A stretch of 64,000 nt of DNA from Thalassia testudinum (lineage: Eukaryota > Streptophyta > Magnoliopsida > Alismatales > Hydrocharitaceae). Under the pieces are notes generated by a model, which saw nothing but the letters and a program-made list of their open reading frames with translations, ran no database searches and was not told the origin of the DNA. The DNA is taken from assembly GCA_037157565.1 (NCBI GenBank), contig JAZHRO010000063.1, positions 94,736,001 through 94,800,000 on the forward strand. Reading direction: 5' to 3'. A program made the position numbers and the translations under genes. This document shows positions 1 to 13,301 of the stretch, one piece after another. Numbering within the stretch: the stretch's first letter is position 1; the number at the start of each line of letters is the position of its first letter.

Positions 1-111
1 TCAAACATACGGTCTGAAAATCATGTTTCAGATGGTGGTTTGGTGATTTTCAGAACTGTTTATTGCATCAAGAGGTTTCCCTTCCATTTAGTGAGTAATA
101 GAGGATAGCAA

Positions 112-3100
112 GATGGCATCCTTTAACTCTATAGGTGATACTAATTCATCTAGAGTTACATCGAACACCTATATGGACAATGGGGGATACAAGAGTCCAT
201 TTTTCGTCCACATGATCAAGTTAGATAAGACTAACAATCCATGGTAGTCCCAGATGTTCTTGATGACTGTTAAGGGTCATAGGAAAGAACATATCTTGAG
301 TCAGCCTAAACCCACAGAGAAGACAGGAATCAATGCTACATGGGATTGTGATAATGCCATGGTTTGTACCTAGATAATGAACACAATGATACATAGGATT
401 GGTGATGAGATCATGTATTATCCTACTGCCAAGAGGATGTAGGACTCTCTTAGTGAGACATTCCCACAAGAACTTTGGTCGGGTTTTCCAGATATATGAT
501 GAGCTCTTCCACCTTCGCCAGCATGGTAAGACTCTGGCTCAGTATTATTCTCATGTGAAGGGGTTCTTGGAGCATCATAACTCCTATAGACTTGGCTGTG
601 CATGTTCCTCCTGACGTGCATATAAGGGAGAACTTGCAATGTCTCTATTTCTCTCTAATCTGGAACCAAAATATGCTGCTACACAAGATCAGATATTGAC
701 CTTGACTAATTTACCAACACTTGAGGGTAGCTATAGTCGACTTAGCAAGATTACCGTTAAGATTGCTTCCCATGGTACTTGGAGAGGGACTTCTTCTACC
801 CGTGGCCATGGTCGTGGACAGGGTGCTAAAAATCGTAGTCCAAAGCCTTCATGCACCTATTGTGACAAATTAGGTCATAATGAGGCTATATGCTAGCAGA
901 ACCACAGGAAGCTAGTTACTACGCACCAGGCAACAAAGGTTGTCACAGCTTCGGCTGATACTGTGACTAAAGCAAAGTTTGAGGAATTGCTGCAGAAGTT
1001 TAATCAGATGTCTCAACCTGTTTCAAAAACTATTGCAGTTGCTTCCTCGTTAGGTATTACAGATACACTCTTTATCTGCACTTCGTACAGGAGACTGGTT
1101 GGTGGATTCAGGGGGCTCACAACATCTATGTGGTACTTCTAAAGCCTTCTCAAACTTGACACGTCCCTCCAGGAAGGACAATACAAGTGGCTGATGGGAG
1201 ACTATCTCAGGTGACTGGAAAAGGGGAGGTGTCTCTTTCCTCCTCTTTGCGACTACCAAATGTTATTTATGTGTCACACTTTCAACTTAGTCTCTTGTTT
1301 GTCAGTAAAATTACCAAGGAGTTTAATTGTAGAGTCATTTTTTATGCACAATCTTGTGTCTTGCAAGATCGACTCACGGGGAGAACGATTGATGGAGGAT
1401 GTGAGGAAGGGTGTACCGCCTGAGTAGATCTCCTTTTGCTACTACTACTGTGTGTCAAGGGGACACTGCCTTGGCCACTGGGTCACCAACCCAGTAGCAA
1501 CTTCACCTTGGCCACCTTCTTGTTGAGAGACTTAGGCATATTCTATCTCACATTCCCACCAGCACCACCATTACTTGTGACGCCTGCCAACTTGGCAAGC
1601 ACCACCGTGCCAGCTTTCCCATTTCATCGCATGTTGGGTCTGCTTTATTTGATTTAGTCCATATAGATGTCTAGGGTCCAAGTTGGATTCTTGACCAACT
1701 TGGACATCAGTACTTTCTTGTCTTTGTTGATTTTTCCTGTGCTACTTGATTATTCTTATTAAAGAATAAATATGATGTTGGAACTATTATTGAAAATTTT
1801 ATTATGGAAACAAAGACCCAATTTTCTATTACTATCAAGATTTTTCAATCTGATAATGCTTTGGAGTTTCGTACTTCTCGTTTGATGCAGTTTTTTCATA
1901 CCAATGATATTATGCATCAAACCACTTGTGCCCACACCTCTCAGTAAAATGGTGTTACTAATGCTGAGAGGAAATATAGACACCTTCTTGATGTTGCACA
2001 CACCCTACTTATTTATCACATTGTACCTGCTTTGTATTGGGGGAATGATGTTCTTACAGCATATTTTCTTATAAATAGGATGTCGAGCTCTACTATTCAT
2101 GAGCAAATTCCGTGGCAGGTTCTGTATTCTACTCGATCTTTATTTCCAGTTATCCCTCGTATTTTTTGGTGCGTTGCATGTGTACATGATTTGGATCTTA
2201 GACGGAATAAGTTGGCACCACGAGCTACCAAGTGTGTTTTCTTAGGTTACTCTAGAACCTAAAAAGGGTATCTATGTTTTGATCCGATTAATTCCCAACA
2301 TTTTGTCTGCTGATGTGACATTTCATGAAGCTACACCATATTTTTCTACCACCAGTAGTGAGTTACTTCCTGTGAATGAAGGTACCCCTATGCCCATTCC
2401 ACCTATTCCCTTTAGGTCTATCCCTGTGGAGGAACATTTAACTACTCTTGAAAAAGAGAGGTTCCATGATCCCATTGTTACCTATCAGAGACCACATGCT
2501 ACATTCAAGATGCCCCCTACTCCACCTCCAGCCACCCCAGCTCAGGTGAGTCTAGGGTCTTTAAACACTGATGCTTTGGTGCATAGGGATGATACAAGGA
2601 CAGATGAAGATCTTACAGGTGCTCATGTCCAAGTGGATAATGACCTTCCTATTGCTGTTAGGAAGGCTCCGAGGTCTTGTGCCAAATACCATGTAGTAGG
2701 ATACCTACAGAACTGATCTTGGTACAGCATTTTTGGGGTTTACTAGAGCCCTAGTCTCCACTACAATCCCTGCTTTCTATCAGGAAGCCATGCTTCATCC
2801 ACAGTGGCGTCAAGCCATGGACGAGGAGATAGGTGTCCTTCAAAGCAAAGGCACATGGGAGCTTGCCTCACTTCCACCTAGAGCTAGCCTGATTGGGTGC
2901 AGATAGGTCTTTGCACTCAAATTCCATCCTGATGGCAGCATTGCTAGACACAAGGCCCAACTTATAGCAAAGGGGCTCACCTAGGCTTATGGGGTGGACT
3001 TGTTTGACACATTTTCTCCAGTATTGAGATTGTCGACAGTGCAGATCCTCCTCTCAATGGCAGTACATTATGACTGCCAATTGCATCAACTCGATATGAA

Positions 3101-4260
3101 GAATGCATTCCTATATGGTAACTTGCAGGAGGAAGTGTATATGCAGCAACCACCGAGGTATGAGACCCAGGGGGAGTGTGTGCAAACTAAGGCTATCTAT
3201 GGACTCAAGCAGAGTCCACGTGCGTGGTTCCAAAAGTTGTCATAACTTGTTGAAGCTGATGGTTTTCAGAGGTCATCAGCAGATCATTCCTTGTTTGTCA
3301 GAAAGACAAGAAAAGGTATGGTTGTCCTCCCAGTCTATGTAGATGATTTAATTCACATGTGATGATGCAAAGGGCATCGTGCAGATTAAAGAGATTGACC
3401 AATTAGTTTTTCATGAAGGACTTGGGTCAACTACGGTATTTTCTGGGGATAGAAGTTGCTCGTTGCAAGCATGGGATAGTTATATCTCAGAGGAAATATG
3501 CACTAAATGTTTTACAGGAGGCTGGTATGCTTGATGCAAAACCAGCAAACATACCCATTGATCCAAAGGCATATATCCCTATGATGCAGAGGTACCTTCA
3601 ATAGATAGCAGACAGTATAGATAGCTTATGGGAAAGGTGCTCTACCTCATTATCACAAGACCACACATTACATTTGCTGTGGAAAGGCTTAGTTTATAGC
3701 CAAACCTACAAAGCAGCACTGGGATGCTACCATGATGGTTTTGAGGTATATTAAGAAGGCACCAGGAGTTGACCTTCTATTCACTCAAGGCACTTCCATA
3801 ACTGTGGTGGCATACTCAGATGCAAACTATGCTGGATGCTTAACAGATAAAAAATCCACAACTAATTTTTACACTTATATGACCAGAAATTTAGTGACTT
3901 AGAAAAGCAAGAAGCAAGCTACAATTTCCAGGTCGAGTGCAGAATAAGAATATAGAGCTATAGCTCAAACAGCTGCAAAACTCATGTGGGTGAAATCCCT
4001 ACTAAAAGATTTGTGCATTCAGATTACTGCACTATGGAAATGAGGTGTGATAATGTTGTTGCCACATACCTTGCTAGCAATCCAATATTCCATGAAAGAA
4101 CCCAACATGTTAAAGTGGATTGTCACCATACCAAGGACTTGATTCAAAAAAGCTTGATATATACAACCTCAATTGCTATAGAAGACTAGACGGCAGACAT
4201 TTTTACCAAGTCACTTCCTAAACCTACTTTTGAGTTCTGTTGTTCCAAGCTGCTAAACAT
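112..4260 (+). pseudogene. Copia-1 gag-pol, degenerate
   Basis: Gag begins at ATG 112 (MASFNSIGDTNSS). A CCHC zinc knuckle, CTYCDKLGHNEAIC, is at 852-893. Protease has DSGGS at 1105-1119 in place of the usual DSGAS. The GAG-pre-integrase and integrase core cover roughly 1240-2270, with FQSDNALEF and NGVTNAERK. Reverse transcriptase runs about 2780-3640 ([46 protein letters not shown]), and RNase H about 3770-4230 (YSDANYAGC, FHERTQHVKVDCHH). Stops sit at conserved positions, often TAG where a Trp (TGG) or Gln (CAG) codon is expected, for example at 246, 371, 440, 894, 1672 and 2906. It is not translatable as one polyprotein. Confidence 0.88.
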
Positions 4261-4292
4261 GATGAATATTTATGCTTTAACTTGAGGGGGAG

Positions 4293-4451
4293 TGTAGACT
4301 TGACTATTATTCTATTATATGTTTTTACATTTATTTGTAAGGATGTGTTTGTCTCCCCATGTCTATCTTGGGGTATCTCTGTAATTTTCCCCTTTCCTAT
4401 CTCTATATAAAGAGGGTAGGGCTCCCATAATAAACAAGGCCTTTCATTTCA
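4293..4451 (+). repeat. Copia-1 3' LTR
   Basis: It starts TGTAGACTTG directly after the polypurine tract. A TATA box with context CTATATAAAGAGGG lies near 4402-4415. The 3' boundary near CATTTCA (4451) is an estimate because the 5' LTR is not available for comparison. Confidence 0.65.
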
Positions 4452-4984
4452 TCCTACTTTTAAATAGGTTAAAAATATTAATGTACCAAAAAGGACATAT
4501 TGTTGGATTTGTCTTACTCAATAACTAGTGTAAATTTTTGGAAATAGTTCTTAATTGAAATAGAAATCAACTTCTCGAGGGAATTATCTTAATTCTAACT
4601 AATTTGGTAACAAATTAGAATCAAATCAGGAAAATGATGGCCAAAAAATTGAAGAATAGAAGAATTGAGATGTGTGCCAAGCCATGTGGCATTTTGGTAG
4701 GTGAAAGCATCAACACTAACAACATTGAGAGATAACATATGAAGTAAGAATCCAAAAAAGTTTCTGGAAATTTAATTCTTTGAACTTTCTTGGCTTGGAC
4801 AAGTCCCCAAAGTAGCCTTTTGTAGAAAAATCAACTAATAAAATAGAATTATAACTTCAAATTTCACTTATTAAATCTCATGTAGGGCTAACTTAATCAA
4901 ACCTTTAGAAAAAAAACCTTAAATTAGTGATCCTGGATTTCTTTTATTGCTATAAAACAAAAGGCTACTTAATTATAAAACAAA
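4452..4984. other. AT-rich intergenic sequence, nothing recognised
   Basis: No open frame of note, no structural RNA and no terminal repeat was seen. Confidence 0.5.
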
Positions 4985-5359
4985 AAACTACTTAAAACCA
5001 ACGCTACTTGTGCATACCACATGTGATTGGCATTGGGTAGCACTGCACTAGGAGGCGCAGGCGCTTGTGACAACACTGGACCGATGCATGCGCAAGGTAG
5101 GGACACGCACCAAGGACCAGCAACTCTAGCGGCAGTCACCTGACGAAACTCCTAATTTGTGGTGGAAAAAAGAAAGATTATGGGAATCAAGTGGGAATCA
5201 AATGCCAACCTAGGATCGTCGTTTTGATATCATGTCAAACAAAATAGAGCATCTCATTCTGGAAAGAAATCCTAACCTCTCTTATATAAAGACAGATGCA
5301 AAATTCATGTAAATATTAAAATTAAAAATAACATAAGACTATGATTCTAGACATCAACA
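4985..5359 (-). mobile_element. Copia LTR plus leader remnant
   Basis: An LTR-like segment at 5233-5359 begins TGTCAAAC and ends CATCAACA. It contains the phrase CCTAACCTCTCTTATATAAAG, close to the LTRs of copia-4 and copia-5. Next to it, read on the minus strand, is a primer-binding site resembling the initiator tRNA-Met complement (TGATATCAAAACG, 5220-5232). The segment 4985-5217 resembles a GC-richer copia leader. No coding part remains. Confidence 0.55.
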
Positions 5360-5845
5360 TTTACCAGGAAATGTTCCACCAACCTAAGTTCTAGCCGAAG
5401 ATCAGTCCCAACATCCAAGTTTAAGGGGACCATGCAAACCTTGCCATTCTCCTTCCTTATCAAATATATCCCTTTTATGCAATAAGAAGTCCCAACCTTC
5501 CCAGTACCTCCACACGAACAAAAACAATCACGTTGAAACTCATGTTGGATTCGAATTCAAGTCACCACACAACTCTACTTCAACTTTTGCAAGAGAGCCA
5601 CCACTACCCACTTTTTCAAGTAACCCCCCCTGACCCTTTCTAAGGTCTTAAAGTCCCCACACAGTCTACATGTCTCCATTTATCACAGACAAGCAACCCT
5701 CCACAACCGAACTCTTTTTCCCAAACTTCCCTCCAATACTCCATGTAGTAACTTCCATGTCCACTCCGCTGTCTACCAATAATGCCCCAAGCCTCTTCAA
5801 TCCCTTAAGATAACGTTGGAGACCATGTCCTCGTAACATTAGTAG
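5360..5845 (-). other. Unidentified partly open sequence
   Basis: On the minus strand about 5370-5515 reads as an open run with GGTGKVGTSYCIKGIYLIRK and MVPLNLDVGTDLRLELRLVE. Further upstream LGALLVDSGVDMEVTTW is visible with stops between. The VDSG phrase hints at a retroelement protease but is too short to assign. I do not recognise the family. Confidence 0.3.
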
Positions 5846-6005
5846 TCGAAAAAAGTGAATAATATTATTTCTAAAACGAAATCCTACACCTCTTTATACA
5901 GAGAAAGGTGTTGGGTAAATTGCAACATAAGTCTAAGAGGACAAAATAAATAATAGAGTAGTCCAAAATTATAAAGAAAGGGATAACTAAAGTGTTATGC
6001 CAACA
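5846..6005 (-). repeat. Copia-2 3' LTR
   Basis: 160 bp, ending (plus strand) in GTTATGCCAACA next to the polypurine tract. It is matched by the right LTR of the same element. Confidence 0.8.
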
Positions 6006-6039
6006 CTCCCCCTCAAATTGGGACATATATATCAATGAT

Positions 6040-9000
6040 GCTCAACTTAAAATAGTATCTGTCAAATGCATCTCTAGGAAGAGACTTCGTGGATATATCC
6101 GCAATCTGATCCTCATAAACAACTGACGTAGCGTAGATAATCCCACGTATCAAATCTCTAGTGTTAATGGCAATCAACCTCAACATGCTCCGTACATTCA
6201 TGGAACATTGGATTGTTTGCAGTGTAAGTAGCAGCGCGATCAGCACACTTCATCTCCATTGATCCCTCCACCTAGACATGTAGATCATGCAACACTGATA
6301 TGATCTAGACCATCTCTGTAGATGTCTAAGCAATAGCACGGTACTCTGACTTTACACTAAACCTAGATACCACATGTTGCTTCTTACTCTTCTAGGTCAC
6401 AAGATTGCCAGTCACATAAATACAAAAATCAGTTAACTTTTTGTCTGCCATGCAACCTGCATAGTCAGCATCAGAATGGCCAACAATACTCATAGATGTA
6501 CCCTTCTAAAAAAGAATACCTCTGCCAGGTGCTTTCTTCACGTATCTAAGCACCTAGAAACACCCCAATGCTGCTTCATTGGTTTGTCCATGTACTAACT
6601 GAGTTTGTCCACTGCAAGAGAGAGATCAAAACGTGTAATAGTAAAATATAATAGCTTACCAACCAATTGCCTATAAGATCTGGTATCTATAGGTGAAGAG
6701 TCTTATCATAGAGATGTCCTTTAGGATCCATAGGTATATTGACAGAGTTAGACCCTAGCATCCCTGTCTCCTGCAACACATCAAGACAATTGCACTGACT
6801 AAGGATAATACCTTCTTTGCTATGTGCCACCTCAATGCCAAGGAAATATCTAAGTTCACCCAGATACTTTATCACAAAGGCTTTAGCCAACTTCTTCACC
6901 TCAGCTATCCTAACAATGCCATCCCCAATAAGGATGAGATCATTAACATAGACAATGAGTGCCACAACTCCCCCCGAGTTCTTCCTTACAAAGAGTGAAT
7001 GATCAGCAAAACACCTTACAAGACCCATGATCTGTACTTCCTCTGACACTCTCAGGAACCAAGCCCCCAGGCTATGCTTCAGGCCATAGATGACCTTCAA
7101 TCTACATAAACACTCCCCCTAAGTCTCAAACCTAGGAGGTGGTTGCATGTAGGCCTTCTCCTGAAGATCTTCATACAAAAAAGCATTCCTCACATCTAAC
7201 TGATGAAGAGACCAGTCATAATAAGCAGCAACAGACAACAGAATGCGAGCAGTAGGAAGCCGGGCTACAGGAGAGAATGTATCAAAGAAATCTACCCCAT
7301 ATGTTTGGGTAAATTCCTTTGCTACCAACCTCACCTTATAGCGAGATATAGTGCCATCTAGGTTGTACTTAAGAGCAAATACCCAATGACACCCCACTAT
7401 CTTGGCATGGCTAAGCAAAGTAGCCAGTTCCCACATCCCTCTGAAACGTAAAGCAGCCATCTCATCCTCCATAGCCTGACGTCACTTGGACCCAACATGA
7501 CTTGCTGACAGGATGTGGGAGTCTGTGTCACAAAAAGAGCAACAGTGAACATAGCAAACGATCTCCCAAGGTTACCAGTAGACACTGCTCCTGCAATATG
7601 GCAGTGGGCACAACTGTAGGGGACCTCCGAACAGCAATCGAAAGGTCAAAATCCTCCTCCATAGGCTCAGTATCAATAGGAGGTGTAACCTGTGCTCAAT
7701 AAAGGAAGTAGACTAATCAGGAGAACCTACACAATCACCCCTAGGACAACTCATGTGAATATCAACACATACCTAACCAGGGGAGGATACAGGTGACTGG
7801 GGGGTGGGTGTGTGTGTTAGTGATGCCATGTATGTTGTCTGTATGTAACAGGTAACCTGTATGCATGAGTAATCTCAGCCTCCTGCATCGTAGAAGTCTC
7901 TGCAGTAGTGGTATCCACACTATGTATAATAGGAATCTACTCCAAAGGAACTAATTGAACAATCATAAGGACTGATCCTCCCTCAAACAACCTGATGACC
8001 ATCAGTAGAGAAGTATGGAATAGGTTCGTGTAAGGTGACAGCTACAGTCACATAATGCTTCTTGCCTCATAGGTCATAACATATGTATCCTTTCTGGGTA
8101 TTATTGTATCCTAGACACACTTCTCTACCCTCATAGTTAGCTTATCTCTGCCAGGTCCTAAAATATGGATAAAGACTACACAGCCAAAAATATGAGATGA
8201 TACAGTAAATAGTGCTTTCTCTAGATGAAGAACTTGCCATGGAACACATTCCTAAATAGCTGAGTTGGGCAACCTATTAATCAGATAGCATGCAATTAAC
8301 ACTACATCAACCCAATAAACATGTGGCATATTATGCTCAATAAGTAATGTTTTAGCCACATCTAACACAACGGTGTTTCCTCTCAACTACGCCATTCTGC
8401 TGTGAAGTATGGAGGCATGATGTCTAGTGAACAGTCCTAAGAGATCTGTAAAAATATTCTAACTTGGTTGTACAAAACTCTAAGGCATGATCAGATCGTA
8501 CAATTTTCACAATGGTAGAAAACTAACTCTTTATTTGTAAAATAAATGTCTCAATCACAGACCCAATATCTGATTTATTCTTTAATAGAAACCATGACAT
8601 CCTAGAAAATCATCCACAATAAGTAGATAGAATCTATGACCAAGTCTATCTGACACTACTATGACCACATACATCCATATGCAATAAATCAAAAATCGCA
8701 GCAGAACTCTGAGAAGAACTAGAAGGAAAACTAGCTCTGTGATGCTTTCCCAGCTGACACGCATCACACAAAATCTCAATGGTGGGCGATATATGAGGGA
8801 TGACACCTCGTAGCATGTCCAATGAAGGGTGCCCAAGACAACGATGCCACTGAAGAGTTGTATCAGCGTTAAAAGCGACCTCGCCCTGACACATAGCAGC
8901 AAAAGGAGTCTAGATCAGGCAATAACATACTCCCTCATGTCCGACATCAATCATTCTCCCCGTGAGTTTGTTCTGAAAAATACAACCCAACTCATCAAAC

Positions 9001-10239
9001 ATAGCGTGACAATGCAAGACTTTTGTAATTCTGCTAACTGACAAAAGACTAATCGGAAAATCAGGAACATAAAGAATATTAAGTAGAGTCGGTGAAGAAA
9101 TCACTGCCACATCTCCTCTGCCATGTACTCTACATTGTCTACCATCTACCACCTGAGCAGAACTGGAAGGAACAGTCTTAACCTATCTAAAGCATGTGCG
9201 ATCACCACTGAGATGCTAGGAGGCTCCCGAGTCTACTAACCACAAGGAGCTATCAGAAATACCACTACCAGAGATATAAGTAGAATACATACCTGAGGAG
9301 GCCAATGCAGTAGTATCAGTAGTAATAGCAATCTCCTAGGTCAACTGTGTGAGGAGCTGAACAACAGCATCATAGTCAGTATGTGACACCATGTCGCTCA
9401 CCTCATAAGAGAGTTTGGTTGGCCATAGGAGGTCTGCCATGCTTAACCAGCAGGAGGCCTCTAAGTGACCACCTCTACCACAATGCGAGCATATGGTGCG
9501 GAGTCTACCAGTCATGCCCCAACCACCATGTCCTCTCCCCTAGTAGATAAAGCTCCACGTCCACTACGTGCAGCAGCCACTAAGACAGGAGTCTGTCCAA
9601 CATCTGACAAGGATGGTTTAACCACTCTACTCACCGGACTACATGCTTCCTCAAGTGATGGAAGCTCAGCAAAAGTCAAGATCTAAGACCTAGCATCCTC
9701 ATAATCTGGTCCAAGTCAATCCAGGAACTGAAGGACTATATACTCCTTCCCGTGTGCCCTCTAAGTGGCACAGGTGCAAACAAGGCAAGCATTACACTTC
9801 TCTAGGAGCCCCTTTAAAGCAGCATAATACTAGGATAGTGACCAGCTTTCTTACTTCAGATCACCAATGGCATGGTGGATCTCAAACACTTTGCTGGAAT
9901 TCTTCTTGTGAGAGTACGTGTCACGCAAAGAATCCCACATCTCTTTGGTCATCTTGTAGTACATGATCCCATCTCCAATATGAGGCTCCACAAAATTCAT
10001 GATCCAAGCACAAACCATTACACTATCTTTCTTCCATGTAGCATTTTTTCATGTCTTGTCTTATGTCTCCAACTCCATCAAGATGTATTCCTTATGATGT
10101 CCCTCTATAGTCATGAGGAACATCTAGCATAATTAGTCTCATTCAACATGGTGATAGGAACAAAGAAGAGAGTTTTGTAACTCCTAATGTCCGTAGTGAT
10201 AACCGATGACACCTCCGAAGAGCATGAAGAGGCCATCAT
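6040..10239 (-). pseudogene. Copia-2 gag-pol, degenerate
   Basis: On the minus strand gag starts at ATG 10239 or 10236 and carries a complete CCHC knuckle, CSHCGRGGHLEASC, at 9450-9491. Protease DSGAS is at 9219-9233. GAG-pre-integrase and integrase cover about 8000-9150 (CLGHPSLDMLRG, CDACQLGKHHRASFPSS). Reverse transcriptase runs 6687-7472 in two frames (GVDFFDTFSPVARLPTARI, LHQLDVRNAFLYEDL). The catalytic YVDD reads YVND at 6939-6950, a single G-to-A change that would abolish polymerase activity. RNase H is at about 6040-6520. Stops and frameshifts occur throughout. The leader 10400-10800 is GC-rich. Confidence 0.87.
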
Positions 10240-10806
10240 GCCTTAGGACTGCCACAAGATGCCATGAACACAATCTGAAACCAATATTCAGATCTAGAAA
10301 ACTCTGAAATCAGAGAGAACGTGATCTCCTAATCATGAAATTTAAGATCTAGAGATCATAGATAACATCCCATGAGTCACAGACACTCCTTAGATCAAGG
10401 CTTAGCACATACTAGGATACGGGGAAGACCCTAACAGCACCCTAAGGGGTGCTACTCCCGCTTGCCGGCGAGATCTAGCCGCCAACCGCGACCACCACCC
10501 GTAGCACCAGCGACAGTAGAACCCCCCTACAGGCAGTGGTGAAGGTGCAACCCCCTGCGGGGCGCGTGCACAGACCCTGTTGGGGCGACGCTGCCTTGCT
10601 GGGCGGCACATGCAAGCCCTATTAGGGGCAGCACTGCCTTGCTAGGCAACGCTACTTCCACCTAGAGCTCGGTGATAGCTTCGTAAGGGTGGAACCCTGC
10701 TGAGAGGAGGCCAATGAGGGATCTACAGTTAGGGTGGATAGGTTTCGGAGGCTAGTGCGGGTGGGATACCTGAGCGCCGATCTAGAATCGCCGCTCCAAT
10801 ACCAAG

Positions 10807-10972
10807 TCGGAGAAAGTGAATATCTTATTTCTCAAATGAAATAAGAAATAATCTACACCTCTTTATATAGAGAGATGTTGGGAAGATGGCAACGTAAGTC
10901 CAAGAGGACAAAATAAATAATAGATCAATCCAAAACTATAAAGAAAAGCATAACTAGAGTGTTATGCCAATA
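10807..10972 (-). repeat. Copia-2 5' LTR
   Basis: 166 bp. It begins next to the primer-binding site and carries the TATA box CTCTTTATATAGAGAG on the plus strand. Confidence 0.8.
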
Positions 10973-11500
10973 ATAATTTCTACCTCTTGTAAAGCATTTT
11001 GAATGTCCACAGCATGCCTACCACATGCTAGTGAAAAAAGACCTTTTTCTAATGTGGAGCCATGTTGCAACATGTAATGTAGAAACATAAGTCTCAGCAA
11101 TATTTTGCCAAATTTTGATATTATGTAAATAATTTTGGAGAATGGGTAGCATTATGTACAATTCTTAGACCTCCATATTTTAAGGTCAACATAGGTGACT
11201 TAGAAATCCATTCTTATCTATTTTTAAAACTATATTTAAACACAATTTCTAGATTGATTGATCCCATTATGAGTTTTAAGAATTATATTTGTAGAATTAT
11301 GAATTTATGATAGGTAAATTAGTTCTATGATTGTTTAGCCTTCATATTTTATAGAGATAAATTGCTAAATCTTTGGTTTTAATGCTTAAATACCTTTTTC
11401 CATAGGATTAATGTTCAAATTTTTATCTAAGTATTGGTAACATAATTATACAATTTAATACAATTATAATTATTCTAATAGAATTCGGAGATGCTCAACA
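10973..11500. other. AT-rich spacer, nothing recognised
   Basis: Low-complexity AT-rich sequence between copia-2 and the poly(T) that marks the LINE-1 3' end. No coding signal. Confidence 0.5.
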
Positions 11501-12005
11501 TTTTTTTTGAAGACATGTTTGGCGAACATCACCTGCTAGAAATCCTACACAAGTGAAAGTAGGAGTTGCAAGTCAAGAACACAAGCATCAAAGAGTCCTT
11601 CCCGAAAGGTGGGAGTCCAAACACGGAAACTTCATCCCACACTTCCAACACCGAATGCAACTTATCGTTGACCAAGGCATAGAGTCTAGGCATAATCTCA
11701 TCAAAACATCCACTTTCCAACCAATCATCCTCCTAGAACCTAAAGAATCTACTATCCTCCAAGATCGAGTAAAAATAAGGAGCAACTCTCTACATAACCA
11801 ACACAAACGATCTTCAAAAGACAGAAGCCACACAACATACCACTGCCCTCTACAACATACTCAAAGCAGAATCGTAAGAGTCCTTCAAGAGATGATACCG
11901 AAGAGTACTCCCATTTTGAAATCGCTTCACCACCCACTTTACTAACTATACATCGGATAAAACACTAGGTGAAGAAATCCCAAACCGCCATCTTTTGTAG
12001 GTTTA

Positions 12006-12288
12006 CATAAGGGTGTACACGGGTTGGGTTGGGTCGGGTTAAGACTCAGCCCAAACCCAACCCACAATTTTCAAGTTGCGGTTTTTCCAACCCAACCCAA
12101 CCCAACCCATAAAAATCGAGTCAGGTTGGGTCGAGTTGGGCGAGTTGTTGACTAGTAAAAAGATTCAAAACTTATATTTATCTCTCACGTATTTTATATA
12201 TCTTTCACACTTAATAACAAAACATTTAACTCATAAGTTCTATCATCTACAAAAGTAAATAAAATAGGTACAAACAAAAAAAAAAATC
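12006..12288. repeat. MITE-like insertion with GGGTTGGGTTGGG inverted repeats
   Basis: It interrupts LINE-1 coding sequence. G-rich GGGTTGGGTTGGGTCGGGTT (12019-12040) is matched in inverse by AACCCAACCCAACCCAACCC near 12089-12110, so this part can fold on itself. The left edge is near TAAGGGTGTACAC and the right edge near an A-run at 12277-12288. Edges are approximate and the superfamily is not assigned. It is not a telomeric repeat. Confidence 0.45.
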
Positions 12289-13301
12289 GGACTATGGATG
12301 GAACCTCAAACTTCTGAAACAACTTCTAGAAGTGCTCCTCATGATCAAGTCCCATAGAACCCCAATCATGATCAAGTTCATTCTAGAAGAAGTGCTCTTC
12401 ATGACCTCCAACTTCTGAAACACCTTTAACAATCCGAAAATAGAAAGATAAAAAATCATGATGGCGAAAAGGACATCCTTGAGGAGAACAAGCCCTCCCC
12501 CTCGAGAAAGAAGCCTCCCACTCCAAGAGTTGGGTCTCTTCCCCATCTTCTCCAACAGTAGCACCCAATATGCCGTACTCAATCGTTTGCCCTTTAGAGG
12601 AAGCTCCTAGTACATAAATGGCAAGTAACCAATAGTTGTATGCAGGATCTGGAAGCACGAATCCATCTCCTCATTAAACTGAAACACATGAATAAAGACT
12701 TCAAGTGGTTCACCACCAAACCAAAGATCTACCCAAAAATTCTCACAAGCACAAGATTTTCTACCACCCAATTCTCTCCCTCAATAAAAAAGAGGGAATC
12801 ATCCGCATACCGAAGGATAGGAGTCAACAAAGATCCATCACCCTACAAAGAAAAACCAAAGAGCAAGGTTTTAAATGTCGACAGCATACCGACAATATAT
12901 CGTCGATATATCAATATCGAGGGGTTGGATGAAATCGAAGCACCATCCCAAGCCCTTTTCACTGATATTAGTCGACATATTGCCAATAACAAGGGATATA
13001 GACGATATATCACCAAAAATGGACATTAATACAAAATTTTCATTAATTTAGCGACATACGACCGACACGAGCGATATGTCGATCACATATCTCTATCTAG
13101 ACAAACTGGAGTGCATTCTCTTCATTTCTTCTCTCCTGCTACCTTATCATTCTCTCTACTCCTCCATACTGCCTACCTGCTACACCTTTGAATTATCTTT
13201 CTTCAACTTCTTTATTGATTTGCAACCTTCTTTTATCTCTCAACAAGATAAGCACCTTCTTTAATTTATTTGCATGACTTGCTCCAAAAAACTATGTTTC
13301 C

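Larger units (their letters stand above)
1..4451 (+). mobile_element. Copia-1: Ty1/copia retrotransposon, 5' end outside the window
   Basis: The 5' LTR and primer-binding site lie before the window. Positions 1-111 look like the internal leader. Coding runs gag, protease, integrase, reverse transcriptase, RNase H, the Pseudoviridae (copia) order. It is followed by a polypurine tract at about 4281-4292 (ttgagggggag) and a 3' LTR beginning TGTAGACTTG at 4293. The element is heavily decayed by stops and frameshifts. Confidence 0.85.
5846..10972 (-). mobile_element. Copia-2: nearly full-length degenerate Ty1/copia element
   Basis: The LTRs are at 5846-6005 (3') and 10807-10972 (5'). They share the TATA context CTCTTTATA.AGAG and the terminal GTTATGCCAA. 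A polypurine tract (minus strand) abuts the left LTR at 6006-6016. The primer-binding site opposite 10790-10805 (TTGGTATTGGAGC) is a decayed initiator tRNA-Met complement. A clear target duplication could not be read. Confidence 0.85.

Noticed and set aside
10402..10611. Arg/Pro-rich minus-strand ORF as a host gene
   Set aside because: It lies in the GC-rich untranslated leader of copia-2 between the primer-binding site and gag.
5841..10977. Target duplication for copia-2
   Set aside because: The bases outside the two LTRs do not match at any reasonable boundary.
12019..12112. GGGTTGGGTTGGG tract as an interstitial telomere repeat
   Set aside because: The unit is not the plant TTTAGGG repeat and the tract occurs with its own inverse copy, so an insertion element is more likely.
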